Below, in pieces: positions 43,296 to 51,226 of a DNA stretch of 51,226 nucleotides. The position numbers and the translations under genes were made by a program. The stretch covers positions 1-51,226 of the forward strand of contig PIVM01000025.1 in assembly GCA_003353945.1 (NCBI GenBank), written 5' to 3'. Origin of the DNA: Gammaproteobacteria bacterium. GTDB taxonomy: Bacteria; Pseudomonadota; Gammaproteobacteria; Pseudomonadales; PIVM01. Numbering within the stretch: position 1 is the first letter of the stretch; the number at the start of each line of letters is the position of its first letter. A model generated the notes under the pieces. It ran no database searches, was not told the origin of the DNA, and saw only the letters and a program-made list of their open reading frames with translations.

Positions 43296-45047
43296 ATGAC
43301 CCACAATATCATCGTTGAACGCGACGTCATGATAACGATGCGAGATGGAGTGAAACTGGCTGCTGATATTTACCGGCCTGATAATGATGCCACTCATCCA
43401 ACCCTGGTAAACCTGCACCCTTACGATAACGATATGTTTCTGGTCGTACACGAGCTGTTATTTAGCCCGCTTATTGCGGCCCAGAAAGGTTACGCCGTGG
43501 TCACAGCTGAATCTCGCGGCAGAGCCGGATCCGAAGGTGAGTGGAAACCCTACGGTGAAGAGGGCAAAGATGCCTATGACGTCGTGGAATGGGCGGCGGA
43601 TCAATCATGGTCAGACAGCCATATTGGCCTTTATGGCGCCTGCGCGTTGGGTCTTGCAGCCATTCAGGGAGCCGTTGAAGCACCGCCTCACCTCAAGGCT
43701 GTATTTGCCTACATGACCGCGACCAATTTTCACAATGGCTGGACCTATTCCAAAGGTGGCGCCCTGGAACTTGGCTTCCAGATGTCATGGGTATGGAAAA
43801 TTTTGGCCCGCGATACGCTTTCCCGTCTTGACCTCGCCCCAGATACCCTTGAGAAAGCCAGTCAACAATTGGCAGAAGCCGAAGCCGATATGAATGGCTC
43901 TGCCAGCTACTTACCACTCATTGACTTTCCGCCTTTTCAAAATGGCGCCGCCCCCTATTGGCGTGAATGGCTATCTCACCCCAACTATGATGAGTTTTGG
44001 CAGAAGGTAGACAATGTCGCACATGCTAGCAGTATCAAGGTACCCATCCTGCACCTGAGCGCATGGTATGACACCTGTATGCAGGGTCATATGGATCTTA
44101 ACGCTGCATTGCGAAAAAACAGTGATCCGCAGGTGCGCAACCAGCACCGAATGATTATCGGCCCCACAGATCACAGTGCCTACTACAACAAGCGCCCCAG
44201 CTACGCCGGTGAACGCGACTTTGGTCCAGAGGCTCTGACCGGCCCCGATATTGTATCCGCCCAGCTCTTTGAATGGTTCGATCACTGGCTAAGAGATGAA
44301 CCTCAAACCTTTATGCCGGAGAACGCAGTCCGCTACTACCATATGGGAGAAAACAGCTGGCAGGAGACCCAATCCTGGCCACCTCAGCACACAATTGAGT
44401 CCTATTACCTCCATAGCGCCGGTCAGGCCAATAGCCGATTGGGTAATGGGACGCTCAGCACTGAACCGCCTGGCACAGAACCCGCTGATAGTTTTGTTTA
44501 TGACCCTCTGGATCCCGTTCCCACTACCGGTGGCAGAAGCATGATTGACGTACCAACAGGGATTATGAATCAATCACAGCTTGAGGAGCGACAAGATATT
44601 TTAGTTTACACAACGCCCCGGCTTGCTAAAGCACTGGTTCTCACCGGCCCCCTATCTGTCACTTTATACGCCAGCAGTGACGCAGAAGACACTGACTTCA
44701 CCGCAAAACTGGTGGATGTAGAGCCAGATGGTTACTGTGCTAACATCGCCGAAGGCATTATTCGCGCTCGTTATCGCAATGGCGCTGAAAAAGAAGAATT
44801 TCTCGAACCAAACAAGGTGACAGCATTTACTATCGACCTTTGGGATATCGCGCACACCGTTAAACCGAATCACCAGCTCAGACTCGAAATTTCTAGCAGT
44901 AACTTTCCCCGTTTTGACCGCAACCTGAATTCACGGATTACGCCAGCCCTGGGAAGCGTAAGCGATGCACAAAAGGCAGTGCAGCAGATATTTCACAATG
45001 CGGAGCACCCATCCAGCCTGAATCTGCCCATAACAGAACCAAAATAA
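43296..45047 (+). CDS. CocE/NonD-type X-Pro peptidase-family hydrolase with Cys at the nucleophile position
   Basis: A 583-residue alpha/beta hydrolase of the CocE/NonD family. The N-terminus has MRDGVKLAADIYRP. The nucleophile elbow, normally Gly-x-Ser-Tyr-x-Gly, reads YGACALGL with Cys116 (codon TGC, 43641-43643) where Ser is expected. Asp259 (SAWYDTCMQG) and His293 (GPTDHSAYY) complete a triad. A C-terminal jelly-roll domain (DTDFTAKLVDVEPDGYCANIAEG) is intact, so this is not a decayed gene. It could be a thiol-nucleophile hydrolase or have lost esterase activity. No signal peptide. An AAGGAG ribosome site precedes the ATG. Confidence 0.83.
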   Translation: MTHNIIVERDVMITMRDGVKLAADIYRPDNDATHPTLVNLHPYDNDMFLVVHELLFSPLIAAQKGYAVVTAESRGRAGSEGEWKPYGEEGKDAYDVVEWAADQSWSDSHIGLYGACALGLAAIQGAVEAPPHLKAVFAYMTATNFHNGWTYSKGGALELGFQMSWVWKILARDTLSRLDLAPDTLEKASQQLAEAEADMNGSASYLPLIDFPPFQNGAAPYWREWLSHPNYDEFWQKVDNVAHASSIKVPILHLSAWYDTCMQGHMDLNAALRKNSDPQVRNQHRMIIGPTDHSAYYNKRPSYAGERDFGPEALTGPDIVSAQLFEWFDHWLRDEPQTFMPENAVRYYHMGENSWQETQSWPPQHTIESYYLHSAGQANSRLGNGTLSTEPPGTEPADSFVYDPLDPVPTTGGRSMIDVPTGIMNQSQLEERQDILVYTTPRLAKALVLTGPLSVTLYASSDAEDTDFTAKLVDVEPDGYCANIAEGIIRARYRNGAEKEEFLEPNKVTAFTIDLWDIAHTVKPNHQLRLEISSSNFPRFDRNLNSRITPALGSVSDAQKAVQQIFHNAEHPSSLNLPITEPK

Positions 45048-45396
45048 CGAAAAACCCGCCTTTCGCGAGTCGCCATAGTCTTATAGATCAACAAAATGGT
45101 ATTGTAGTCCTTTGTCGATCTATGGGGTTATTCTGACACAGCGCTATTATGTATAATTAGCTCCAGACATTGCCAGACCATATATCTGGCCAGCAAAAGA
45201 CGTGCATCTCAGATATGGGGAATCAAAAAGGTCATACTCCCGTTTGTAAGAACTTAGTTTGCCAACTTGCATCTTGCCGAACGATAGGGACGCTTTTTTC
45301 TTTAATTGAATTCCGGCATCTATGTGATCAGCGATTAGCCCTTGCTATAAAGTGGAAGCCAATTTACTCCTTTGCGGTTAGCCATCAGGTAGTTCA
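45048..45396. other. Intergenic region upstream of the porin
   Basis: No gene. A hairpin-like GC stretch follows the hydrolase stop (AAAACCCGCC at about 45053), and an inverted repeat lies at 45083-45123. A short frame from 45170 runs partly over the porin start and is not credible. Confidence 0.45.
45083..45123. promoter_or_regulatory. 13-bp inverted repeat after the hydrolase gene
   Basis: ATAGATCAACAAA (45083-45095) pairs with TTTGTCGATCTAT (45111-45123) with one wobble and a 15-base loop. There is no T-run. It could be an operator or mRNA end structure; function unknown. Confidence 0.35.
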
Positions 45397-46635
45397 ATGT
45401 ATAACGAGCAACAACAAAAGCACCGAATTAACACGCTACTGCTGTTGATATGCTGTTCTATCAGCCAGGCTACGTCGGCAGGTTCGGACATTATAAGTGA
45501 TGCATTAGGCAGCAATTACACGACATCATTTTCCATTAGAGCACGTTACGAACACGCTAATGACAGCACACCTCCGAAACTGGACAATACCAGTCATGCC
45601 ACCACATTAAAAACAAGCCTCGGCTTTGTAAGCAACAATGAAAAAGATTACCAGTTTGGTATTGAATTTAACGATGTGCGCGCGCTCGACAATAATAACT
45701 ATAACAATGGGACCAATAACCTGGGTGCGCCAGAAATCACCGACCCTGAGGATTTGCGCGTCCAACAGGTTTATGTTTCAACAAAAAGCATCAAAGACAC
45801 CGTTATTACGTTCGGGCGTCAACTTATCGAACTGGATAACCAGCGTTTTTTTGGCAGCGAACCCTTTCGCCAAAACGGAAGAAGCTTTGACGCCATCACC
45901 ATAAGCAATACCGTCCTGGAAAACACCCGTTTCTATGCCGCTTATATCAGCAATATCAACACAACTAAAGGCACAAAAAACAATATTGAAAGCAACAGCG
46001 GTTTGCTCAATGTGCGTTATGATGCTGAACCCATCGCGTCAATCTCCAGTTACTATTACCTGATTGACCATGACGATCCCCTTCAAGCCAATGATTCTAG
46101 CGAAACCATTGGCGTTCGATTCGCTGGTAGCACGGGTAAAAAAATTCTCTTTTTCTATTCCGCTGAACTGGCATCTCAACGTAATATAGGAATAAATCAG
46201 CTTGACTATAAAGCACGTTACGAGGCGGTTGAACTGGGTTTAAAAATCGATAGCATAAATGCCAAATTCGGTTATGAAAAACTGGGGACAGACCATCAAA
46301 TTGCTGCTTTTCAAACACCACTGGGGAATCGGCATGAATACCAAGGTCATATAGACAATTTTCTTCAAACACCAGCTGAAGGACTTATAGACCATTACTA
46401 CGCTGTGAACTTTTTTGTTGCCAGGTGGAAAATGAATTTTTTCATCCGCCAACACCTGTACAAAGTTGATTTAACTGAAAACGCCCTAGGCAGTGAAACC
46501 AACCTGGAAATCACAAGAAGCATTGGCGGCGTCTACTTCTTTGGCATCAAATATGGCAAATACAATGCAAACAATGAGCAATTTGAATTCAGAGATGCCG
46601 AAAAAATCTGGCTAACCCTCAGCGCCGAATTTTAA
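45397..46635 (+). CDS. Outer-membrane porin, alginate-export-like family
   Basis: A 412-residue exported beta-barrel. The signal peptide has a hydrophobic core at about residues 11-20 and probable cleavage after TSA near residue 27. Strands alternate polar and aromatic residues, and the protein ends in Phe (LTLSAEF), the usual barrel sorting signal. FGRQLIELDNQRFFGSEPFRQNGRSFDAI is the recognisable signature of the alginate-export/AlgE-like porin family, whose members also serve uptake of hydrophobic or organic substrates. Its place after the flavoprotein, MarR and hydrolase genes suggests substrate uptake for the same catabolic unit. It converges on the barrel gene of the cytochrome operon. 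Confidence 0.75.
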   Translation: MYNEQQQKHRINTLLLLICCSISQATSAGSDIISDALGSNYTTSFSIRARYEHANDSTPPKLDNTSHATTLKTSLGFVSNNEKDYQFGIEFNDVRALDNNNYNNGTNNLGAPEITDPEDLRVQQVYVSTKSIKDTVITFGRQLIELDNQRFFGSEPFRQNGRSFDAITISNTVLENTRFYAAYISNINTTKGTKNNIESNSGLLNVRYDAEPIASISSYYYLIDHDDPLQANDSSETIGVRFAGSTGKKILFFYSAELASQRNIGINQLDYKARYEAVELGLKIDSINAKFGYEKLGTDHQIAAFQTPLGNRHEYQGHIDNFLQTPAEGLIDHYYAVNFFVARWKMNFFIRQHLYKVDLTENALGSETNLEITRSIGGVYFFGIKYGKYNANNEQFEFRDAEKIWLTLSAEF

Positions 46636-46695
46636 CCTCTCTACTGACGTGAGTTCATAACACGCATACTCATATGCGATTGAGTGTTCTTTATA

Positions 46696-48552
46696 CTACA
46701 AAAAAGGTATATTTCTCGTAAACGCAGCTCGATACATTTTGCCATAACCTTGACCGCTATAGTTAATCGTTGCGGACATAGTGACGCTCAACAAACCTAG
46801 CCTGAATTCCAGTACGTTATGCCAGCTAGCCACTATTGATCGATTAGCATCAAAATCTTCTTCCGCCTTAAGTTTCGAGCTATAATCCAGATTGCGCACA
46901 TTAAAAACAGAATCGTAAAAATAATCCAGGCGGCCCGCCATGACCGCGCTTATATTTTTTTCTCTCTCCCTTCGAAAACGCCTCCATTGATAATAGAGGT
47001 CACCCTCCCAACCCGAACGACGAGACTCTTTATGATAGGCATTCAGCTGTATATCCAACATTTCATCGAAAGTCGTGATCCCCTCTTCATCCACTGCACG
47101 AGCTAATTGCATGGTTACATTGGAATTGGAACCTAAGGAATGATCACCTGCCAGATCACGGCTCCACTGATAACCCAATTGCTGACTTTCTCCCCCACCC
47201 ACATTAAATTGCCGAGAGTCATCAAAGCTCAGTGCGTGCCTGGCTTTACGCGGGTTTTCTATTGGTTGAAATTCTAATGAAGCCCCATGACGGAGAGTCT
47301 TAGCCATTGTACTTGCCACACCATCGCGGAGCGAACCACCCTGAGTTAAGCCAAGCTTATAATTATACCGATTAGCAACATAATTATGTGAAAAGGATTG
47401 GGATAGATTACTGGACACCGACCGCCCAGCCTCAAAGTTTGACAAGCCGAGCCCACCAGACCATGTTCGCTTAAAAACACCTGCTGTAGACGGATCAGAG
47501 CGGTATCTCATATTAACCTGCTGAGATACAGTCTGATTACTTGGTGCTGACGGATACTTTGTTTCCGACATAGCTACGGAACCACTGTAACTTGTATTCT
47601 GATTCAAAGCATAATTCAAGGAACCGTTATAATTTTTAACAATATCGTCGCGAGCAAGATTTCTCCCATATGTTTCCTTGCTGTTCATAAGCTCGTGAGA
47701 ATACCGGAAAGAATTCACTAGCTGAATTTTATCAATTGGCCGCCATGAAAAAGTACTTGATAGTTGCCGACTATCCTCGCCCAATTGATACAATGGCGTC
47801 ACCTCTTCCTCAGTCACTCTGCTTAATAAATTGCTAAGGATAAATCCCTGATCACGAACATAATCATGCGTCACCGAATACGCGTGGCTGTCACTTTTCA
47901 AATCACTGGCTTTTGAAGTGCTTGTTGACAGTAGCGCTTGAAATAAGTTATCTCCCAACTCTCGGCCAAAGTTAACGCTGTTGCTAGAATGTGTCGATTT
48001 TTGTGTAATCCCTTCAGTAGGAAACTCAGAACCTTCCGCACCATCGAAGTATGAAGTCCTCTCTTGATCAGCTCTTTTCCTGCGAAAATTGAAACGCGTC
48101 AAATTATCTAGAGAACGATATGATTGAGAATATGCTTTAACCCTCTTTTGAGTCTCCCTACTACTACCAGGACTGTCAAATTCACTGTCGTTTTTACTCC
48201 CTCTCCACTGAAAAGGAAAACGACTACGGCCAAGCAAGCTAATACCGGCGCCATAATGCGCATTATCCGTACTCCTCTCACTTCTATCAGTATAGTTTTT
48301 TGCAAGCACCTTGGATCCACCATATTGACCTCCGCCTTTTATGAGCCATGGACGCCAAACAAAGGCACTTGAACTGATACCGTAATTAAATCTGTCTGAA
48401 ACCCGTTTTTTATTATTAGTTCCCGTCGGATAGCTTACCTGTGTGCTGGCACCCACATTTCCCGACAGAGATAACAGCTGCGCATATGCATATGAACTCA
48501 CACTGCACCCTAATAGCAATCCCATATACGCAGCGATAGTTTTTTTTCCCAC
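46696..48552 (-). CDS. Large outer-membrane beta-barrel protein of the cytochrome operon
   Basis: A 618-residue exported protein with signal peptide (cleavage after AYA, near residue 24). More than a dozen amphipathic strands follow, rich in S, N, Y, R and aromatic residues (for example LNYALNQNTSYSGSVAMSE, YNYKLGLTQGG, HALSFDDSRQFNVGG), ending TRNIPFL. I do not recognise a named family; it is not obviously MtrB. Start is GTG at 48552 with AGGG upstream. It lies 29 bases after the PPIase gene in the same direction. Position suggests the barrel through which the cytochrome is exported or through which electrons pass; that is inference. Confidence 0.7.
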   Translation of the reverse strand: MGKKTIAAYMGLLLGCSVSSYAYAQLLSLSGNVGASTQVSYPTGTNNKKRVSDRFNYGISSSAFVWRPWLIKGGGQYGGSKVLAKNYTDRSERSTDNAHYGAGISLLGRSRFPFQWRGSKNDSEFDSPGSSRETQKRVKAYSQSYRSLDNLTRFNFRRKRADQERTSYFDGAEGSEFPTEGITQKSTHSSNSVNFGRELGDNLFQALLSTSTSKASDLKSDSHAYSVTHDYVRDQGFILSNLLSRVTEEEVTPLYQLGEDSRQLSSTFSWRPIDKIQLVNSFRYSHELMNSKETYGRNLARDDIVKNYNGSLNYALNQNTSYSGSVAMSETKYPSAPSNQTVSQQVNMRYRSDPSTAGVFKRTWSGGLGLSNFEAGRSVSSNLSQSFSHNYVANRYNYKLGLTQGGSLRDGVASTMAKTLRHGASLEFQPIENPRKARHALSFDDSRQFNVGGGESQQLGYQWSRDLAGDHSLGSNSNVTMQLARAVDEEGITTFDEMLDIQLNAYHKESRRSGWEGDLYYQWRRFRREREKNISAVMAGRLDYFYDSVFNVRNLDYSSKLKAEEDFDANRSIVASWHNVLEFRLGLLSVTMSATINYSGQGYGKMYRAAFTRNIPFL

Positions 48553-48581
48553 TACAAAAAAAACCCTTTTAACACCAATGG

Positions 48582-49664
48582 TTAACCTGATGGAGTATTT
48601 ACATTACCCACTTTAATCCTCACACCATCCCCCTCTTTAGGGATCGGCATAAACTGTGATTCATCAATAAAAATCGACGCTTTACTCTTCAATCCTTGCT
48701 TAAACTCCTTCCAGGCTCGTTCCTGCATTTCTCTTTTCACCAAGCCTCTAGCCCTTTCACTCACCTCGTCAAACGAGCGCTGCGTTGAATGAATGCGATC
48801 CAGTAGTTTAAAAACACTCACGCCCTCCAGCATGATCAGCGGTTCAGTTATTTCACCCGGCTGGATTGAAGCGATTGCAGTCTCCGCATTGGCCCCCAGC
48901 ATCCCCTGGTGTAGATAACCCATGTCTCCGCCCATCTCGGCTGATTTATCATCAGATTTCTCCTTAGCGATCACAGCAAAATCCTTACCCGCCTTGAGTT
49001 GCTCCACCAATGCCAAAGCGTCATTATGGGTCTGCTCCCACACATCGCCCCCCGCAGACGGATCGACCTTTAACAAAATCGACGCCACTCGAATCTGGGG
49101 TGGATCAGTAAATCTTTCGGGATGATTCTGGTAGAATTTTTTTACCTCCTCCTGACTAGGGACTATCTCAGATTTTATCTGCTGCTCAAGCTTCACCAAA
49201 ACATCTCTACGCTCCAGTTGCTGGCGCTGGCGTGACAGCAAATTATTCTTCGTTTCTTCTGACAGGCCTTCAGCTGCATATTTCTTCACATAGTCGTCTG
49301 TTCCACGCTTAATCCTTTCACTGTCCGGCTTTATACCGCGACGAATTGCCTCCGGATAGGTAATGTGCTGCTCGACAATATCCTGCGCCACTTGGCGCTG
49401 AAACTCCGCCAACTCCTTCTCTGGCACCTCACCATGATAATATTTCCAGCGCACAGCGCCCTTGAAAATAACGTCAAATTCTGCCCTTGTTATTGTTGTA
49501 TCATTCACTTTTATAACCGTTTTAGAAGAGGCAACCTCTCTTAAATCGGCCTGTGTTTGCGAATAAGCCGCGTCCATTATAAAAACGCCGATAAAAGCCA
49601 ATACAGTCGCTAACAACCTTGATTGCATGTTCAGCCCAGCGCACATTGCAAATTCTCGAATCAT
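48582..49664 (-). CDS. Periplasmic parvulin-type peptidyl-prolyl isomerase (SurA/PpiC-like)
   Basis: A 360-residue exported protein: signal peptide (MQSRLLATVLAFIGVFIMDAAYS), a SurA-like helical N-domain, and one parvulin domain (about residues 190-290, IRVASILLKVDP, FAVIAKEKSDDKSAEMGGDMGYL, then LLDRIHSTQRSFDEV). It speeds cis-trans proline isomerisation and assists folding of exported proteins. ATG at 49664 is chosen (AAGG ten bases upstream); GTG at 49673 and ATG at 49628 are alternatives. Between the cytochrome and the barrel gene it is best seen as their dedicated chaperone, an arrangement also reported near extracellular cytochrome genes of Geobacter. Confidence 0.85.
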   Translation of the reverse strand: MIREFAMCAGLNMQSRLLATVLAFIGVFIMDAAYSQTQADLREVASSKTVIKVNDTTITRAEFDVIFKGAVRWKYYHGEVPEKELAEFQRQVAQDIVEQHITYPEAIRRGIKPDSERIKRGTDDYVKKYAAEGLSEETKNNLLSRQRQQLERRDVLVKLEQQIKSEIVPSQEEVKKFYQNHPERFTDPPQIRVASILLKVDPSAGGDVWEQTHNDALALVEQLKAGKDFAVIAKEKSDDKSAEMGGDMGYLHQGMLGANAETAIASIQPGEITEPLIMLEGVSVFKLLDRIHSTQRSFDEVSERARGLVKREMQERAWKEFKQGLKSKASIFIDESQFMPIPKEGDGVRIKVGNVNTPSG

Positions 49665-49735
49665 TGTTATCACACCTTGTTTTAGAAATTGTCAGGTCAA
49701 CCTGCAATTGTATCTTACTATCTTCTCAAGGCCAG

Positions 49736-49773
49736 CAAAAAAACAACCCCAGGGGTCTTGCGACACCCTGAGG
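49736..49773 (-). terminator. Terminator after the tetraheme cytochrome gene
   Basis: On the minus strand CCTCAGGG (49766-49773) pairs with CCCCAGGGG (from 49747) over 8 bp with one mismatch, 11-base loop, then TTGTTTTTTT. It lies between the cytochrome and PPIase genes, so most transcripts probably end here while some read through. Confidence 0.75.
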
Positions 49774-49796
49774 TTTTGGTAACACCTGTTAAGGAA

Positions 49797-50618
49797 TTAT
49801 TTAGTATGACAGGCCAGACAAACCGCGCTGCCGGTATTCGGAATACGCAAGAACGTCAAATTGTCGCTTGTATGCACATCGTGACAAGAAGCACACTCTA
49901 CATAAGGAATAGCATTACCGTCGATAGTTCTGGTATAGAGTTGAATATCGGCCGTATTACGACTACCTGTAGCATTAGTCCCGGTCAGCGTATCAATCCA
50001 CCATACGGGCATAGTCGAACCAGCAGCACCAACTTCCCCTTTTACTAAGCCTACAAAGTCAGCATCCCAAGGCGAGGAAGAATCCCCAGTGATACCACCA
50101 CCCGCATAGGGAATACCAATTGGGTGGTCATCTCTCAAATCTTGGGAAAGATTAGCATAGGTGGCAAGCTTTAGAGCTGTACCCCCGGTGGTCCAGGATT
50201 TACCATCATAGGCGGTGACCTGACCAGAACCAGGCTGATTGATGATGGAGTCCATAGCCTGGGTGCCATCGTGACAGGATAAGCATGCCAGAGAAATATC
50301 ACCAGGATCTAGCGAAGTAGTATCCGTAGCTAACATACCAGCCGCATCATAGCTTGTAATACCCAGTTCATCGTAAGTCGTATAAGATGGGGTTCCCGCG
50401 TTCCTGTTCCACAAAGGAGCAACCATATCTGTAGTCGCGCCGTGTGGCGTGTGACAGAACACGCATACTTCTGTTGTACCGGTATATACCGACGGTGCAG
50501 CAGTACCCTGTGAACCCAAATTGTGCTTGGAGTCAGCAACGCCTGCAAAAGTTACACTGCTCATAGCTGCTAAGCCCAGCGCCATACTCCACTTGCTGAT
50601 TGAATGTTGTGTTTTCAT
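49797..50618 (-). CDS. Secreted tetraheme c-type cytochrome
   Basis: A 273-residue exported cytochrome. The signal peptide ends at A25 (TFA). Four haem sites: C52-H56, C112-H116, C242-H246, C267-H271. The mature part has exactly eight His; the other four (H32, H59, H165, H249) equal the number of distal ligands needed for four bis-His haems. The ATG at 50618 (GGGGA 7 bases upstream) is preferred over a GTG at 50672. It is a paralogue of the pentaheme protein at 13.5 kb. The CVFCHTPHG ... CLSCHDG ... CASCHD ... CLACH pattern recalls small tetraheme nanowire cytochromes such as Geobacter OmcE; homology is by eye. Confidence 0.9.
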   Translation of the reverse strand: MKTQHSISKWSMALGLAAMSSVTFAGVADSKHNLGSQGTAAPSVYTGTTEVCVFCHTPHGATTDMVAPLWNRNAGTPSYTTYDELGITSYDAAGMLATDTTSLDPGDISLACLSCHDGTQAMDSIINQPGSGQVTAYDGKSWTTGGTALKLATYANLSQDLRDDHPIGIPYAGGGITGDSSSPWDADFVGLVKGEVGAAGSTMPVWWIDTLTGTNATGSRNTADIQLYTRTIDGNAIPYVECASCHDVHTSDNLTFLRIPNTGSAVCLACHTK

Positions 50619-51226
50619 GTGTCTATCCCCTAAATCAATTACATTTTTGGATAATGTGTGTAAGGTTTTCACCCTACTTTGACTAATGCACCGTCCATGC
50701 CAAGCACTCTGTTTTTTTTACCCACCCGCATAAAAAGATTGTTTTTTCTTTATATTCAACAGGATAAGATCTGTGCAACGGCAGCGTCCTCCTAAATAGA
50801 AATCTAACAATAACGGCATACTTATTCATTTTCTCTCAAATATTAGAAATTCTTAGTTGCCAATTCCCAGTATTGAGCCTACGTTCTGGGATGCTATAAA
50901 CACTCTAACCAGGCATTATAAGCAGGTATTAATTGCAATTATTAGGTGTCTGTAGATTTACATGTGCTTGAGTTGATAAGATGGGTAAAGGGCAGACCAG
51001 ACGGTCCGCCCAAAAAAAGACTGATGCACTGCTCAATTCTGCTTATATCCTCTTGTATTTCATCGAAATATCACTGCCACAATCATCTATACGTAAGCAT
51101 TCTAAAAGACTAGTGCAGCGTCTCATTGATTCTTCCCTCGTAATTGGCAATTCAAAGCGCTATAAATAGAGCTTATAATGAAGCCTTGTAGGGTTTTTGT
51201 TTCCAAGCATCTAGATGATATATAAA
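50619..51226. other. Upstream region of the tetraheme cytochrome and window end
   Basis: AT-rich, with no convincing gene. It carries the sigma-54-like element at 50687. A 62-codon frame at 50981-51169 has no ribosome site and no recognised product. Confidence 0.5.
50687..50703 (-). promoter_or_regulatory. Candidate sigma-54 promoter of the tetraheme cytochrome
   Basis: On the minus strand TTGGCATGGACGGTGCA fits the -24/-12 pattern: TGGCATG, four bases, then GTGC, with the invariant GG and GC at correct distance. Transcription would begin near 50676, leaving a leader of nearly 60 bases. Confidence 0.45.

Noticed and set aside
50981-51169. 62-codon plus-strand frame near the right edge
   Set aside because: No convincing ribosome site, basic low-information product; kept only as a note in the upstream region.
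1-51226. CRISPR arrays, tRNA genes, insertion sequences, prophage genes
   Set aside because: No regularly spaced direct repeats, no tRNA T-arm/acceptor patterns, and no transposase, integrase or phage structural proteins were seen on either strand.

Overview
The window reads as chromosomal DNA of a free-living, probably aquatic gammaproteobacterium. Support comes from the divergent ilvY/ilvC pair with a long (491-residue) class II ketol-acid reductoisomerase, pssA beside it, a DjlA co-chaperone, an OpgB-like phosphoglycerol transferase, and a 16S leader with tandem rrn promoters of pseudomonad type at the left edge. I cannot name the species. I saw no tRNA, CRISPR array, integrase or intact transposase.

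Layout. 1-300: rrn promoters and pre-16S leader reading left, out of the window. 0.3-9 kb: housekeeping and mixed genes (pssA, ilvY, ilvC, djlA, a TraF-like barrel, a PP2C-like phosphatase, a hypothetical, a tautomerase). 9.3-12.9 kb: a double-domain MarR regulator with EmrA/EmrB-type drug efflux. 13.4-14.5 kb: a secreted pentaheme cytochrome c. 15.1-21.4 kb: leftward iron and haem genes (DUF4350 protein, P19-type iron protein, polyferredoxin, hemN, hemE and a divergent short HemA homologue). 22.1-24.4 kb: an NHL-propeller lipoprotein and a ChaN lipoprotein. 25.1-30.5 kb: an uncharacterised DUF2760-Hsp70-Hsp70 operon. 30.8 kb: a radical SAM protein. 31.8-36.2 kb: paired acyl-CoA dehydrogenases divergent from a DUF35/thiolase-fold pair, resembling steroid side-chain degradation. 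36.5 kb: OpgB-like. 38.9-46.6 kb: an APH-fold kinase, a steroid-dehydrogenase-like flavoprotein, a MarR regulator, a CocE-type hydrolase and a porin, probably a second catabolic regulon. 46.7-50.7 kb: leftward tetraheme cytochrome, parvulin isomerase and outer-membrane barrel.

The most interesting system is the last one. Cytochrome, periplasmic prolyl isomerase and large outer-membrane barrel in one direction are the parts expected of an outer-membrane or extracellular electron-transfer apparatus. The tetraheme and pentaheme proteins are paralogues. In the predicted mature form of each, every histidine is accounted for: four CXXCH plus four other His, and five CXXCH plus five other His. That is the number needed for all-bis-histidine ligation. 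Both genes have a candidate sigma-54 -24/-12 element upstream. The iron and haem genes, the ChaN lipoprotein and the NHL protein lie between them, so the left and right halves may serve one haem-rich respiratory function; that link is inference.

A second regulatory observation: a 19-bp inverted repeat (TAGTCA-N6-TTGAC-W-A) occurs in the promoter region between the APH kinase and the flavoprotein, and again at the -35 of the CocE hydrolase. It is a plausible operator for the MarR protein encoded between them. All start choices, promoters and hairpins were judged by eye, without alignment or folding software.
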